Of a DNA stretch of 64,000 nucleotides, positions 25,619-34,160 are shown piece by piece; position 1 is the stretch's first letter; the number at the start of each line of letters is the position of its first letter. The position numbers and the translations under genes are program-made. Source of the DNA: Oceaniglobus indicus (GTDB lineage Bacteria; Pseudomonadota; Alphaproteobacteria; Rhodobacterales; Rhodobacteraceae); assembly GCF_002751875.1 (NCBI RefSeq), contig NZ_NMZM01000002.1:186001-250000 (forward strand), read 5' to 3'. The notes beneath the pieces are model-generated. The model had not been told where the DNA came from. It ran no database searches and saw only the letters and a list, made by a program, of their open reading frames with translations.

Positions 25619-26497
25619 ATGAGCGTTGGGTTCGCCTCTCGTCTGGACGAAAGCGCCGCGGCGGTGCGGGCGCGGCTGGATGCGGCCATGGCGCACCTCG
25701 GCGATCTGCCGGTTGTGCAGGGCATGCGCTGGGCCTGCGCCGGGGGCAAGGGTCTGCGCGGCTTCCTGGTGAGCGAAGGCGCATCGTTGCATGGTCTTCC
25801 GCTTGAGCGGTCGGTGACCGCGGCGGCGGCGATCGAGGCGCTGCATGCCTATTCCCTGGTACATGATGATCTGCCCTGCATGGACGACGACGATCTGCGG
25901 CGCGGCCGGGCCACGGTGCATGTGAAATGGGACGAGGCGACGGCGGTTCTGACCGGGGACGCCCTTCAGACGCTTGCGTTCGGTTTGCTGTCGGATCCCT
26001 CGTGCCATCCCGATCCCGGCGTGCGGGTGGCGCTGATCGCGTCGATGGCAGAGGCCGCCGGGGCGCAGGGCATGGTCCGGGGACAGGCATTGGACATCGC
26101 CGCCGAGGCGGCACCCGTGCCGCTGACCCTGGAGCAGATCACCGCGTTGCAAGCGGGCAAGACCGGCGCGTTGATCCGCTGGTCCGGTGCCGCCGGCGCG
26201 GTCATGGCCGGCGCGGATCCGGCGCCGTTGGACCGTTATGCCGCGGCCTTGGGGCTGGCGTTTCAGATTGCCGACGACCTGTTGGACGAAACCGGAGATC
26301 GTGTGGCCGTGGGCAAGGCCGTGGGCAAGGATGCGGCGGCCGGCAAGGCGACCTTCGTGTCGCTGCTGGGTGTGGCGGGCGCGCGCGACCGCGCCCAGGC
26401 TCTGGTCGAGGCGGCCTGTGACGCCCTTTCGCCCTATGGCGGGCGGGCCGACGCGTTGCGCGCCTGTGCGAAATACGTCATTTCGCGCGACCGCTGA
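25619..26497 (+). CDS. ispA: Farnesyl diphosphate synthase (geranyltranstransferase)
   Basis: 292-residue trans-prenyltransferase. The first aspartate-rich motif is [21 protein letters not shown] (DDxxxxD type) and the second is [15 protein letters not shown] synthase elongates DMAPP/GPP with IPP to C15 for quinones, hopanoids and undecaprenyl phosphate. It is placed between xseB and dxs, the first enzyme of the MEP pathway that supplies its substrates, a widespread arrangement. A geranylgeranyl synthase cannot be excluded from sequence alone, but the bacterial xseB-ispA-dxs order favours FPP. Confidence 0.93.
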   Translation: MSVGFASRLDESAAAVRARLDAAMAHLGDLPVVQGMRWACAGGKGLRGFLVSEGASLHGLPLERSVTAAAAIEALHAYSLVHDDLPCMDDDDLRRGRATVHVKWDEATAVLTGDALQTLAFGLLSDPSCHPDPGVRVALIASMAEAAGAQGMVRGQALDIAAEAAPVPLTLEQITALQAGKTGALIRWSGAAGAVMAGADPAPLDRYAAALGLAFQIADDLLDETGDRVAVGKAVGKDAAAGKATFVSLLGVAGARDRAQALVEAACDALSPYGGRADALRACAKYVISRDR

Positions 26498-26571
26498 GCG
26501 GGACGGCCCAAACGGGCCTTTTCCCCACCGCACAGATCCCTATGTTGCCTGCCACAATGTGGAGAGCGCCG

Positions 26572-28467
26572 ATGACCGATACCCCCCTTCTGGACCGTGT
26601 CCACAGCCCTGCCGACATGCGCGGCATGTCCGACGCGGATTTGAAACGGCTGGCGGGTGAACTGCGGGGCGAGGTGATCCGCGCCGTGTCGCAGACCGGC
26701 GGCCACCTTGGGGCCGGGTTGGGTGTGGTCGAGCTGACCGTTGCGCTGCACGCCGTGTTCGACACGCCGAAGGACCGGCTGATCTGGGACGTCTCGCACC
26801 AGTGTTATCCGCACAAGGTGCTGACCGGGCGGCGCGACCGCATGACGACCCTGCGCCAGAAGGACGGGTTATCGGGATTCACCAAACGGTCTGAATCCCC
26901 CTACGATCCGTTCGGGGCGGCACATTCGTCGACCTCGATTTCCGCTGCCCTGGGGTTTTCGGTGGCGCGCGATCTGGGCGGCGCGCCGGAACACGGGCTG
27001 GGTGACGCCATTGCCGTGATCGGCGACGGCGCGATGAGCGCGGGCATGGCGTTCGAGGCGATGAACAACGCGGGCCACCTGGGCAAGCGGTTGTTCGTGA
27101 TCCTGAACGACAACGAGATGTCCATCGCGCCGCCGGTCGGTGCCATGTCGTCCTATCTGACCCGCCTCTATACCGGCGCGCCCTTCCAGGAGTTCAGGGC
27201 CATCGCCAAGGGCGCCGTCGGGTTCCTCCCGCCGCCGTTCCAGGAGGGCGCGCGCCGCGCCAAGGAAATGCTGAAGGGCATGACCATCGGCGGCACCTTG
27301 TTCGAGGAACTGGGATTTTCCTATGTCGGGCCGATCGACGGACACGACCTGGACCAGGTGCTGGCGGTTCTGCGGACCGTGAAATCGCGGGCGACCGGGC
27401 CGGTGCTGATTCATGCGATCACGAAGAAGGGCAAGGGATACGCACCGGCGGAAAAGGCCCGCGACAAGGGCCACGGCGTCGGCAAGTTCGACATGGTCAC
27501 CGGCGAACAGGCCAAGGCGAAGGCGAACGCGCCCTCCTACACCTCGGTTTTCGCCAAGGCGCTGCTGGATCAGGCGTCGCGCGACGACAAGATCGTGGCG
27601 GTGACGGCGGCGATGCCGGACGGCACCGGATTGAACCTGTTTGCCGAACGATATCCGTCACGCTGTTTCGACGTCGGCATCGCCGAACAGCACGGCGTGA
27701 CTTTCTGTGCCGGGCTGGCCGCCGGCGGGCTGAAGCCGTTCTGCACGATGTATTCCACGTTCCTGCAACGGGGGTACGACCAGGTGGTGCATGACGTCGC
27801 GATTCAGCGCCTGCCGGTGCGCTTTGCCATCGACCGGGCCGGTCTGGTCGGGGCCGACGGCGCGACCCATGCGGGAGCGTTCGATATCGGCTTCCTGTCG
27901 AACCTGCCGGGGTTCACCGTCATGGCCGCCGCCGACGAGGCCGAGTTGGTGCACATGGTGGCCACCGCCGCGGCCCATGACGACGGACCGATCGCCTTCC
28001 GCTTTCCGCGCGGCGAAGGCGTGGGGGTGGACCTGCCGGAACGGGGCGTGCCCCTGGAAATCGGCAAGGGCCGGATCATCCGCGAAGGGCGTGACATCGC
28101 CATCCTGTCGTTCGGCACGCGGTTGGCCGAGGTGGAATCCGCCTGCGAATCGCTGGCGGCCCAGGGGATCACGCCGACGATCGCCGACGCGCGCTTTGCC
28201 AAGCCGCTGGACCGTGCATTGATCCTGGATCTAGCCGCGCGCCACGATGCGCTGATCACCATCGAGGAAGGTGCCATCGGCGGATTCGGATCCCATGTCG
28301 CACACCTTCTGGGCGAGGAGGGCGTGTTCGATACCGGGTTGAAGTTCCGCTCGATGGTCCTTCCTGATATCTTCATCGATCAGGCCAGTCCGGCGGATAT
28401 GTATGCCGTGGCGGGGCTGAACGCCGCAGATATCGAGGCAAAAGTCCTGAATCTGTTAGGCCATTGA
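26572..28467 (+). CDS. dxs: 1-deoxy-D-xylulose-5-phosphate synthase
   Basis: 631 residues, a typical Dxs length. The thiamine-diphosphate enzyme condenses pyruvate and glyceraldehyde 3-phosphate in the first MEP-pathway step. Visible motifs: [18 protein letters not shown], the ThDP/Mg motif [18 protein letters not shown], the transketolase segments [17 protein letters not shown] and [18 protein letters not shown], and the C-terminal [13 protein letters not shown]. The ATG at 26572 follows GGAG by six bases. It lies 74 bases after ispA and is probably co-transcribed with it. Confidence 0.97.
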   Translation: MTDTPLLDRVHSPADMRGMSDADLKRLAGELRGEVIRAVSQTGGHLGAGLGVVELTVALHAVFDTPKDRLIWDVSHQCYPHKVLTGRRDRMTTLRQKDGLSGFTKRSESPYDPFGAAHSSTSISAALGFSVARDLGGAPEHGLGDAIAVIGDGAMSAGMAFEAMNNAGHLGKRLFVILNDNEMSIAPPVGAMSSYLTRLYTGAPFQEFRAIAKGAVGFLPPPFQEGARRAKEMLKGMTIGGTLFEELGFSYVGPIDGHDLDQVLAVLRTVKSRATGPVLIHAITKKGKGYAPAEKARDKGHGVGKFDMVTGEQAKAKANAPSYTSVFAKALLDQASRDDKIVAVTAAMPDGTGLNLFAERYPSRCFDVGIAEQHGVTFCAGLAAGGLKPFCTMYSTFLQRGYDQVVHDVAIQRLPVRFAIDRAGLVGADGATHAGAFDIGFLSNLPGFTVMAAADEAELVHMVATAAAHDDGPIAFRFPRGEGVGVDLPERGVPLEIGKGRIIREGRDIAILSFGTRLAEVESACESLAAQGITPTIADARFAKPLDRALILDLAARHDALITIEEGAIGGFGSHVAHLLGEEGVFDTGLKFRSMVLPDIFIDQASPADMYAVAGLNAADIEAKVLNLLGH

Positions 28468-28512
28468 CAGTTTCGCGAGCACGCAATCGGTTGTTTCGTC
28501 AAGTTTAAAATA

Positions 28513-28527
28513 TTAACCCTGCCTTAA
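28513..28527. promoter_or_regulatory. CtrA-type binding site upstream of the peroxiredoxin gene
   Basis: Exact TTAA-N7-TTAA (TTAACCCTGCCTTAA), the full CtrA half-site pair, about 87 bases upstream of the peroxiredoxin start in an otherwise AT-enriched 146-bp gap. In Rhodobacterales CtrA is a quorum-linked regulator of motility and gene-transfer agents rather than the cell cycle. Binding is predicted only. Confidence 0.5.
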
Positions 28528-28613
28528 TCCTGCCGGAATCAGATGCCTTCATACACGTATAGCGGGAAATCGTTTTTCATTCCGCTTTGTTCACCAGTGC
28601 AAGGGGCCAACCG

Positions 28614-29357
28614 ATGATGATGACGAAGGTGCAAGCGACCACGCTTTTTTCACAACGCCGTAAACCGAAAACAAAGGTCGAGATACCGCGTGGGTATTGC
28701 GTGACAAACACGTGGGTGCCGAAAATCGGCGACTATTTTCCGAACTTCTGGGCCGATTCGACCCAGGGCGACATCAGCTTTCACAAGTGGGCCGAGGGCA
28801 ACTGGACCGTCCTGTTTTCGCACCCCTGCGCCTTCACGCCGGTGTGCAGCTCGGAAATGGCGGAATTCGCCGCCCTGAAGGACGAGTTTCGGTCGCGCGA
28901 TGTCAAGGTTCTGGGCCTGACCAACAGCAGCCACGAAGACGAAAGCCGCTGGCTGGAGGACATCGAGCGGACCTTCGATGTCGATATCGACTTTCCGGTG
29001 ATCTCGGACCCGGATCACATGCTGAGCAAATCCTGCGGCATCTATGCCACCGAGAGCATGCCCGACTATCGCATTCGAAAGACGTTCATCATCGATCCAT
29101 CCCTGCGGATCCAGATGATTTTCGAGTATCCGGTGATGGTGGGGCGCAGCACGGAAGAGCTTTTGCGCGTGATCGATGCGCTGAAGATGTCGGCCAAACA
29201 CCAGGTCGCCATGCCCTGCGACTGGACCGCCGGCAAGCATTGCCTGGTGTCATCGAAGTTCGACGACATGCAGGCCACGGCGCTTTACGGCGACAACTGG
29301 TTCAAGGTCCGCGATTACCTGCGGGTCGTCGATGGACTTGAGGATTCGATACGGTAA
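28614..29357 (+). CDS. Peroxiredoxin, 1-Cys (Prx6-like)
   Basis: 247-residue peroxiredoxin. The peroxidatic Cys78 lies in the conserved P-x3-T-P-V-C context (SHPCAFTPVCSSEM), with an additional Cys72 two residues after the proline side. The AhpC/TSA fold continues with VKVLGLTNSSHEDE, DPDHMLSKSCGIY and RKTFIIDPSLRIQMIFEYPV, and the long C-terminal extension is typical of the Prx6/1-Cys group. The N-terminal ~28 residues are basic and atypical. Three tandem ATGs are available; I use the first (28614), seven bases after AAGGGG. It reduces peroxides in the cytosol. A CtrA-type site lies upstream. Confidence 0.9.
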   Translation: MMMTKVQATTLFSQRRKPKTKVEIPRGYCVTNTWVPKIGDYFPNFWADSTQGDISFHKWAEGNWTVLFSHPCAFTPVCSSEMAEFAALKDEFRSRDVKVLGLTNSSHEDESRWLEDIERTFDVDIDFPVISDPDHMLSKSCGIYATESMPDYRIRKTFIIDPSLRIQMIFEYPVMVGRSTEELLRVIDALKMSAKHQVAMPCDWTAGKHCLVSSKFDDMQATALYGDNWFKVRDYLRVVDGLEDSIR

Positions 29358-29409
29358 CGGGGCGACCCTTGCGGGGCGCGCGGACATCGGATCGCGCGCC
29401 TTGACCCTG

Positions 29410-30291
29410 TCACCCCGACATGGCGTCCTCGTCGCGCAGAAGCGCCGCAAGGCCGCTGCGATAATCGGGGTATTTCAGGGTCACGTTCAGGTCATCATGG
29501 ATCCGCCGGTTGCTCACCCGTTTGCTCTCGGCATAGAAGCTGCGCGCCATGGGTGACATTTCGGCGGTTTCGAAATTCACCCGTTCGGGCAACGGCAGGC
29601 CAAGCAGTTCCGCCGCATGGGCGATCACGTCCTGTGGCGGTGCGGGATCGTCATCGCAAACGTTGTAGATCGCGCCGGGATCGGGCTGCGCGATCGAGGC
29701 CGCCAGCACCCGGGCGATATCATCGACATGGATGCGCGAAAACACCTGGCCCGGCTTGATGATTCGCCGCGCCGTGCCGGCCCGGACCTTGGCAAAGGGG
29801 CCACGGCCCGGACCATAGATCCCTGCAAGCCGGAAAATATGAAGCGGCAAACCGATATCCGCCGCCATTTCCTGCCACTGTGATTCCGCCAGAACCCGGT
29901 GCGCGCCGCGCGTTGTCGACGGGGTCAGCGGGGTGCTTTCGTCGACCCAGCCGCCCCCGTGATCACCATAGACACCCGTGGTCGACAGATAGCCGACCCA
30001 ACAAAGGTGTCCCGCGGCCTGTTCGATCTGCCCGCGGGCGCTGTTCAGCACCGGGTCGCCGGTTTCATCCGGTGCCGCGGAAATCAACAGGTGGGTCACA
30101 CCGGCCAGATCGGGCAACGACCCGTCCCCCGGCCACACCAGCGGCTGGATTCCCGTTGCCGCCAAGGCGTCCAGCTTGTCGGCGCTGCGGGTCGTGCCGG
30201 TCACCTGCCAGCCTTGCGGCAGCAGGATCTTCGCAAGGGCACGGGCCGAATACCCATGGCCGAAGCTGAAGAGATGGGACTGCGTCATCAT
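29410..30291 (-). CDS. NAD(P)-binding SDR-like protein (YeeZ type)
   Basis: 293 residues. N-terminal Rossmann fold with LFSFGHGYSARALAKILLPQGWQVTGTTRS, then VGYLSTTGVYGDHGGGWVDE and FRLAGIYGPGRGPFAKVRAG, the pattern of extended SDR/epimerase-like proteins of the YeeZ subgroup. The catalytic YxxxK is not clearly present, so it may not be an active dehydrogenase. The substrate is unknown. The start is ambiguous between 30291 and an ATG three bases later. The gene stands 79 bases downstream of the aminotransferase, separated by motif copy 2. Confidence 0.78.
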   Translation of the reverse strand: MMTQSHLFSFGHGYSARALAKILLPQGWQVTGTTRSADKLDALAATGIQPLVWPGDGSLPDLAGVTHLLISAAPDETGDPVLNSARGQIEQAAGHLCWVGYLSTTGVYGDHGGGWVDESTPLTPSTTRGAHRVLAESQWQEMAADIGLPLHIFRLAGIYGPGRGPFAKVRAGTARRIIKPGQVFSRIHVDDIARVLAASIAQPDPGAIYNVCDDDPAPPQDVIAHAAELLGLPLPERVNFETAEMSPMARSFYAESKRVSNRRIHDDLNVTLKYPDYRSGLAALLRDEDAMSG

Positions 30292-30335
30292 CGCGCCCCA
30301 AGGCGCCCGCCGCTGCCTGAGGGAGCCTCCGGCGG

Positions 30336-30358
30336 GAGTATTTGCAGCAAGAAAAAGC
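30336..30358 (+). repeat. 23-nt GAGTATTT...GCAAGAAAAAGC motif, copy 2
   Basis: GAGTATTT, three variable bases, then GCAAGAAAAAGC, preceded by the GC-rich CCTCCGGCGG. It lies in the gap after the aminotransferase gene. Orientation is plus although both flanking genes are minus, unlike the other three copies. Confidence 0.7.
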
Positions 30359-30370
30359 CGTGCGTCAGCG

Positions 30371-31561
30371 TCATGCCCCGGCGTCGAGGATGGCCTGGGC
30401 CAGGATCGGCACCGTGCGCGCGTTCAACCCCGCGATGTTCATCCGGCTGTCGCCCACCATGTAGATGCCGTTGGTCTTGCGCATCTGCTCGACCTGTTCG
30501 GGTGTTGCGCCGATGCGCGAGAACATGCCGCGATGGTGCGCGATGAAATCGAACCGGTCCGAGTTCGACCGCTGGCGCAATTCATCGGCAAGCTGTGTGC
30601 GCAGACGCAGCATCCCGGCGCGCACCTCCTCAAGCTCGGCCTGCCAGTCGGCGCGCAGGTCGGGGTCGGTCAGGATCGTCGTGACCAGCCGCGCGCCATG
30701 GTCGGGCGGAAACGAGAAGTTCTGACGGTTGAGAAAGGCCAGCGTGCCTTGGGCGACGGTTTTCAGCTTGGCATCATGGGTGATCGCCATGAGAAGCCCG
30801 GTCCGTTCACGGTAGATGCCGAAGTTCTTCGAGCAGCTTGCCGCGATCAGCGTCTGCGGCATCCGCGATGCGATCAGACGTGTTCCGGCGGCGTCGGCGT
30901 CCAGGCCGTCACCGAAACCCTGATAGGCGATGTCGATGAACGGGATCGCACCGCGGTCCGTCAGGATATCCGCTACCTCGCCCCATTGCGCCAAGGTCAG
31001 GTTGGCGCCGGTCGGGTTGTGGCAACATCCGTGCAGCACGACCACGTCACCTGCGGCAACGGCGTTCAGGTCTTCTTTCATGCCCTCGAAATCGACGGTG
31101 CAGGTGGCATTGTCGAAATAACGGTATTCGCCCATCTCGATCCCGAGATAGCGGATGATCGACGGATGGTTCGGCCAGGTCGGATCGGAAAGCCAGATTT
31201 TGGCGTCGGGCGCGGCAAGGCGGATCAGCTCGAACCCCTGGCGCAGCGCACCGGTGCCGCCCGGCGTTGCGGCGGCCGACACCTGACCGGGATCGACACT
31301 GTCCCCCAAAATCAGGTCGCGCAGGGCGTCGCCATAAGCCGGATCGCCCAGCAGGCCGACATAGCTTTTGGTCTGCTCCGTTTCCCACAACCGTTTGCCG
31401 GCGGTGCGGACGGCACGCATCACCGGCGTGCGGCCTTCGGCATCCTTGTAGACGCCGACACCCAGATCGATCTTGTCCGCGCGCGGGTCGTCGCGGAAGG
31501 ATTGCATCAGCGCCAGGATCTTGTCGGCGGGTTGCGGTTTGAGGTTGTCGAGCATGGTCAT
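30371..31561 (-). CDS. tyrB: Aromatic-amino-acid/aspartate aminotransferase
   Basis: 396-residue class I PLP aminotransferase of the aspartate/aromatic subgroup I-alpha. Motifs: DLGVGVYKDAEGRTPV, HGCCHNPTGANLT, the PLP-lysine segment SCSKNFGIYRERTGLL and the C-terminal arginine region DSRMNIAGLN. It interconverts aspartate or aromatic amino acids with their keto acids using 2-oxoglutarate. The ATG at 31561 overlaps the upstream sulfurtransferase stop (ATGA); an in-frame ATG six bases later is possible. Aspartate and tyrosine specificities cannot be separated by eye; AspC is the alternative name. Confidence 0.9.
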   Translation of the reverse strand: MTMLDNLKPQPADKILALMQSFRDDPRADKIDLGVGVYKDAEGRTPVMRAVRTAGKRLWETEQTKSYVGLLGDPAYGDALRDLILGDSVDPGQVSAAATPGGTGALRQGFELIRLAAPDAKIWLSDPTWPNHPSIIRYLGIEMGEYRYFDNATCTVDFEGMKEDLNAVAAGDVVVLHGCCHNPTGANLTLAQWGEVADILTDRGAIPFIDIAYQGFGDGLDADAAGTRLIASRMPQTLIAASCSKNFGIYRERTGLLMAITHDAKLKTVAQGTLAFLNRQNFSFPPDHGARLVTTILTDPDLRADWQAELEEVRAGMLRLRTQLADELRQRSNSDRFDFIAHHRGMFSRIGATPEQVEQMRKTNGIYMVGDSRMNIAGLNARTVPILAQAILDAGA

Positions 31562-32415
31562 GCGTCTCCGGTGGCGATGGACAGATCATCGAACATGCCC
31601 CATTCGGACCAGGATCCGTCATAGAGCGCGTGATCGCGATGGCCCATGATCTCGAGGGCCAGCGACAATATGGCCGCCGTGACGCCCGACCCGCAGGTCG
31701 TGATCGCCGGTCGCGACAGATCCACCCCCGCCGCAGCAAAGACCGCGCGCAGATCGTCAATGGATTTCATGGTGTGATCGGGGTTCAGGATGTCGCGATA
31801 GGGGACATTCCGCGATCCCGGAATGTGGCCCGACCGCAGGCCCGGGCGCGGCTCGGGGGCCTCGCCGCGAAACCGCTCGGCCGACCGCGCGTCGATGATG
31901 GCATGGTCGCCCAGCTTGGTGGCCGCGGCGACCTCGGTGACGTTGCGGACCAGGTCATTGCGCCGGCTGGTGGTGAAGTGGCGATCCTGCACCATCGGCG
32001 CCATGTCCTCGACCGGACGCGCCTCGGCTTGCCATTTCGGAAACCCGCCATCCAGAACGGCCACATCGGTCTTGCCCATGAGACGGAACAGCCACCACAG
32101 ACGCGCTGCGGAAAACAGCCCGGCGCCGTCATAGACCACCACCTGATGCCCATCGCCGATGCCGAGCGCCCGCATCCGCGACGCGAATTGTTCCGGTGGC
32201 GGCGCCGTGTGCGGCAGGTCGGACCGGGCATCGGACACGGCATCCAGCGCCACAAAACGCGCGCCCGGAATATGGGCGGCCTCGTATTCGGCGCGGGGAT
32301 CGCGTGGCACATCCGACATGTGCCAGCTTGCGTCGAGCACTCGCAGGTCAGGGTCGTTCAGGTGACGGGCCAGCCAATCAGTGGACACCAGCGTCTTGGG
32401 ATCGTTGTAAGCCAT
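31558..32415 (-). CDS. sseA: 3-mercaptopyruvate sulfurtransferase
   Basis: 285-residue tandem rhodanese protein. The active-site loop in the C-terminal domain is TTCGSGVTAAIL, the CGSGVTA form typical of mercaptopyruvate rather than thiosulfate sulfurtransferases. Other markers: DASWHMSDVPRDPRAEYEAAHIPGA in the inactive N-terminal domain and SGHIPGSRNVPYRDIL in the second. It transfers sulfur from 3-mercaptopyruvate to thiol acceptors. Coupling to the aminotransferase (4-nt overlap) makes biochemical sense, because aspartate-type aminotransferases convert cysteine to 3-mercaptopyruvate. Confidence 0.92.
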   Translation of the reverse strand: MAYNDPKTLVSTDWLARHLNDPDLRVLDASWHMSDVPRDPRAEYEAAHIPGARFVALDAVSDARSDLPHTAPPPEQFASRMRALGIGDGHQVVVYDGAGLFSAARLWWLFRLMGKTDVAVLDGGFPKWQAEARPVEDMAPMVQDRHFTTSRRNDLVRNVTEVAAATKLGDHAIIDARSAERFRGEAPEPRPGLRSGHIPGSRNVPYRDILNPDHTMKSIDDLRAVFAAAGVDLSRPAITTCGSGVTAAILSLALEIMGHRDHALYDGSWSEWGMFDDLSIATGDA

Positions 32416-32485
32416 GTGGTCAGCCCCGTATGGTCCTGAAACATGCGTAAACGCGCGGCGCCCGCAAGACAAGACCGCCCCGACC

Positions 32486-32962
32486 TCAGACGTTGTTGCG
32501 CAGCAGGCGGGCCTTCTGGCGTTGCCAGTCGCGCTTGGCCGAATCGGCGCGCTTGTCGTGGTTCTGCTTGCCCTTGGCGACGCCGATCTTCAGCTTCACC
32601 AGGCCCTTGTGGTTGAAATACATCACCAGCGGCACGATGGTCATGCCCTTGCGCTGGGTGTCGTTCCAAAGCTGTGACATCTGCTTTTTCGAGACCAGCA
32701 GCTTGCGACGGCGACGGTCCTCGTGGCCCCAGGTCTTGGCCGGAAGGTAGGGGGCGATATAGCTGTTCACCAGCCACAGTTCCGACTGCTCGACCGCCGC
32801 ATAACTTTCGGCGATGTTCGCCGAATTCACACGCAGCGATTTCACCTCGGAGCCCATCAGGACGATGCCGCATTCGATGTCGTAATCGATAGCATAATCG
32901 TACCGGGCCCGCCGGTTCTCGGCGATTACCTTGTAGTTCTTGTTGTCATCTTTTGTGGCCAT
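32486..32962 (-). CDS. smpB: SsrA-binding protein
   Basis: 158 residues, normal length. Family segments [41 protein letters not shown] and the basic C-terminal tail [16 protein letters not shown] are all present. SmpB delivers tmRNA to stalled ribosomes for trans-translation. It follows dapA in the same direction after a 196-bp gap that contains a hairpin and motif copy 3, so the two need not share a transcript. The tmRNA gene ssrA is not in this window. Confidence 0.96.
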   Translation of the reverse strand: MATKDDNKNYKVIAENRRARYDYAIDYDIECGIVLMGSEVKSLRVNSANIAESYAAVEQSELWLVNSYIAPYLPAKTWGHEDRRRRKLLVSKKQMSQLWNDTQRKGMTIVPLVMYFNHKGLVKLKIGVAKGKQNHDKRADSAKRDWQRQKARLLRNNV

Positions 32963-33055
32963 GGGAACCAGATAGCGGGCCGCGCGCGCCGTATCAACCT
33001 GTGGCGCGCGCGGAACGGACGGGATGCCTCCGGCGGCGGGGTGAGCGGCGGTTCG

Positions 33056-33078
33056 GAAACGCTCTGGGAAAGCGTTTC
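33056..33078 (-). other. 8-bp hairpin in the dapA-smpB gap
   Basis: GAAACGCT and AGCGTTTC arms flank a 7-nt loop in the region between dapA and smpB, downstream of motif copy 3. A weak terminator or an mRNA structural element; there is no T-run. Confidence 0.4.
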
Positions 33079-33124
33079 AGCCGTGAACAGGCGGAGCTCT
33101 GAGGCAGGAAAAAGACCGGACATG

Positions 33125-33147
33125 GCTTTTTCTTGCTCCAAATACTC
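33125..33147 (-). repeat. 23-nt GAGTATTT...GCAAGAAAAAGC motif, copy 3
   Basis: On the minus strand: GAGTATTT, GGA, then GCAAGAAAAAGC. It begins 12 bases after the dapA stop, in sense orientation with respect to dapA. Confidence 0.75.
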
Positions 33148-33158
33148 AAATTCGATGG

Positions 33159-34034
33159 TCAATCCAGCAGGCCAGCGTGATCCATTGCAGCGCGGACCGC
33201 TTCCTTGGCGCCGTCCGACAGTCCGATCAGGGGCAGACGCACGTCGGGCGCGCAAAGATTCAGCAGCGACATCGCGTATTTCGCACTGACCAGGCCGGGT
33301 TCGATGAACAGGGCGGCGTGCAGCGGCATCAGCCGATCCTGATACTCGAGCGCCTTGGCATAATCGCCGGCCAGGGTCGCCTCCTGGAAGGCGGCGCAGA
33401 GGCGCGGGGCCACGTTGGCCGTGACCGAGATCGCCCCGACGCCGCCATGGGCGTTATAACCCAGGGCCGAGGCGTCTTCGCCGGACAGTTGAATGAAATC
33501 GGGACCGCAGGTGATACGCTGTGCCGAGACGCGGGTGATGTCGCCCGTCGCGTCCTTGACGCCGACGATACGCGGCAGCTTGGCCAGCTCTCCCATGGTG
33601 GCGGGCGACATGTCGACGACCGACCGACCAGGGATGTTGTAGATCACGATCGGGATATCGGCCGCATCGTGCAGGGCGGTGTAATGCGCGATCAGCCCCG
33701 CCTGGGTCGGCTTGTTGTAATACGGCGTGACGACCAATGCCGCCGCGGCGCCGACCGATGCCGCGTGCTTTAGCAGGCGGATGCCTTCGACCGTGCTGTT
33801 CGATCCCGCCCCCGCGATCACCGGCACCCGGCCGGCGGCATGTTCCACCACCACTTCGATCACGCGTTCGTGTTCGGCGTGGGTTAGGGTCGGGCTTTCG
33901 CCCGTCGTGCCGACCGGAACGATCCCGTGGGTGCCTTCGGCGATGTGCCAGTCGACCAGTTTTCGCAGGGTATCCAGATCCAGCTGGCCGTCCTTGAACG
34001 GCGTAACCAGAGCGACATAGGACCCTTTGAACAT
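33159..34034 (-). CDS. dapA: 4-hydroxy-tetrahydrodipicolinate synthase
   Basis: 291-residue TIM-barrel lyase. Condenses pyruvate with aspartate semialdehyde in lysine/diaminopimelate synthesis. Key features: [16 protein letters not shown], the pyruvate-binding [17 protein letters not shown], the catalytic Tyr in VIYNIPGRS, and the Schiff-base Lys in [10 protein letters not shown]. The length and start ([13 protein letters not shown]) are canonical. It is divergent from the lytic transglycosylase at 34161; both serve cell-wall metabolism. Confidence 0.96.
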   Translation of the reverse strand: MFKGSYVALVTPFKDGQLDLDTLRKLVDWHIAEGTHGIVPVGTTGESPTLTHAEHERVIEVVVEHAAGRVPVIAGAGSNSTVEGIRLLKHAASVGAAAALVVTPYYNKPTQAGLIAHYTALHDAADIPIVIYNIPGRSVVDMSPATMGELAKLPRIVGVKDATGDITRVSAQRITCGPDFIQLSGEDASALGYNAHGGVGAISVTANVAPRLCAAFQEATLAGDYAKALEYQDRLMPLHAALFIEPGLVSAKYAMSLLNLCAPDVRLPLIGLSDGAKEAVRAAMDHAGLLD

Positions 34035-34160
34035 GACACGTTTCCTTCAGGTTGGTCGGGCGGGATCGCCCAGACGTTTTCGCGCGGACCCTAACGCCGG
34101 TTGGCGGGATTGCCAAGTTTGTGTCTTGCCCGAAGCGGGCGGCGCTTTAGGGTGCGGACC

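Noticed and set aside
28464-28469. TTGACA at the dxs stop as a promoter for the peroxiredoxin gene
   Set aside because: No acceptable -10 element lies at 16-18 bp from it, and it overlaps the dxs stop codon; retained only as chance.
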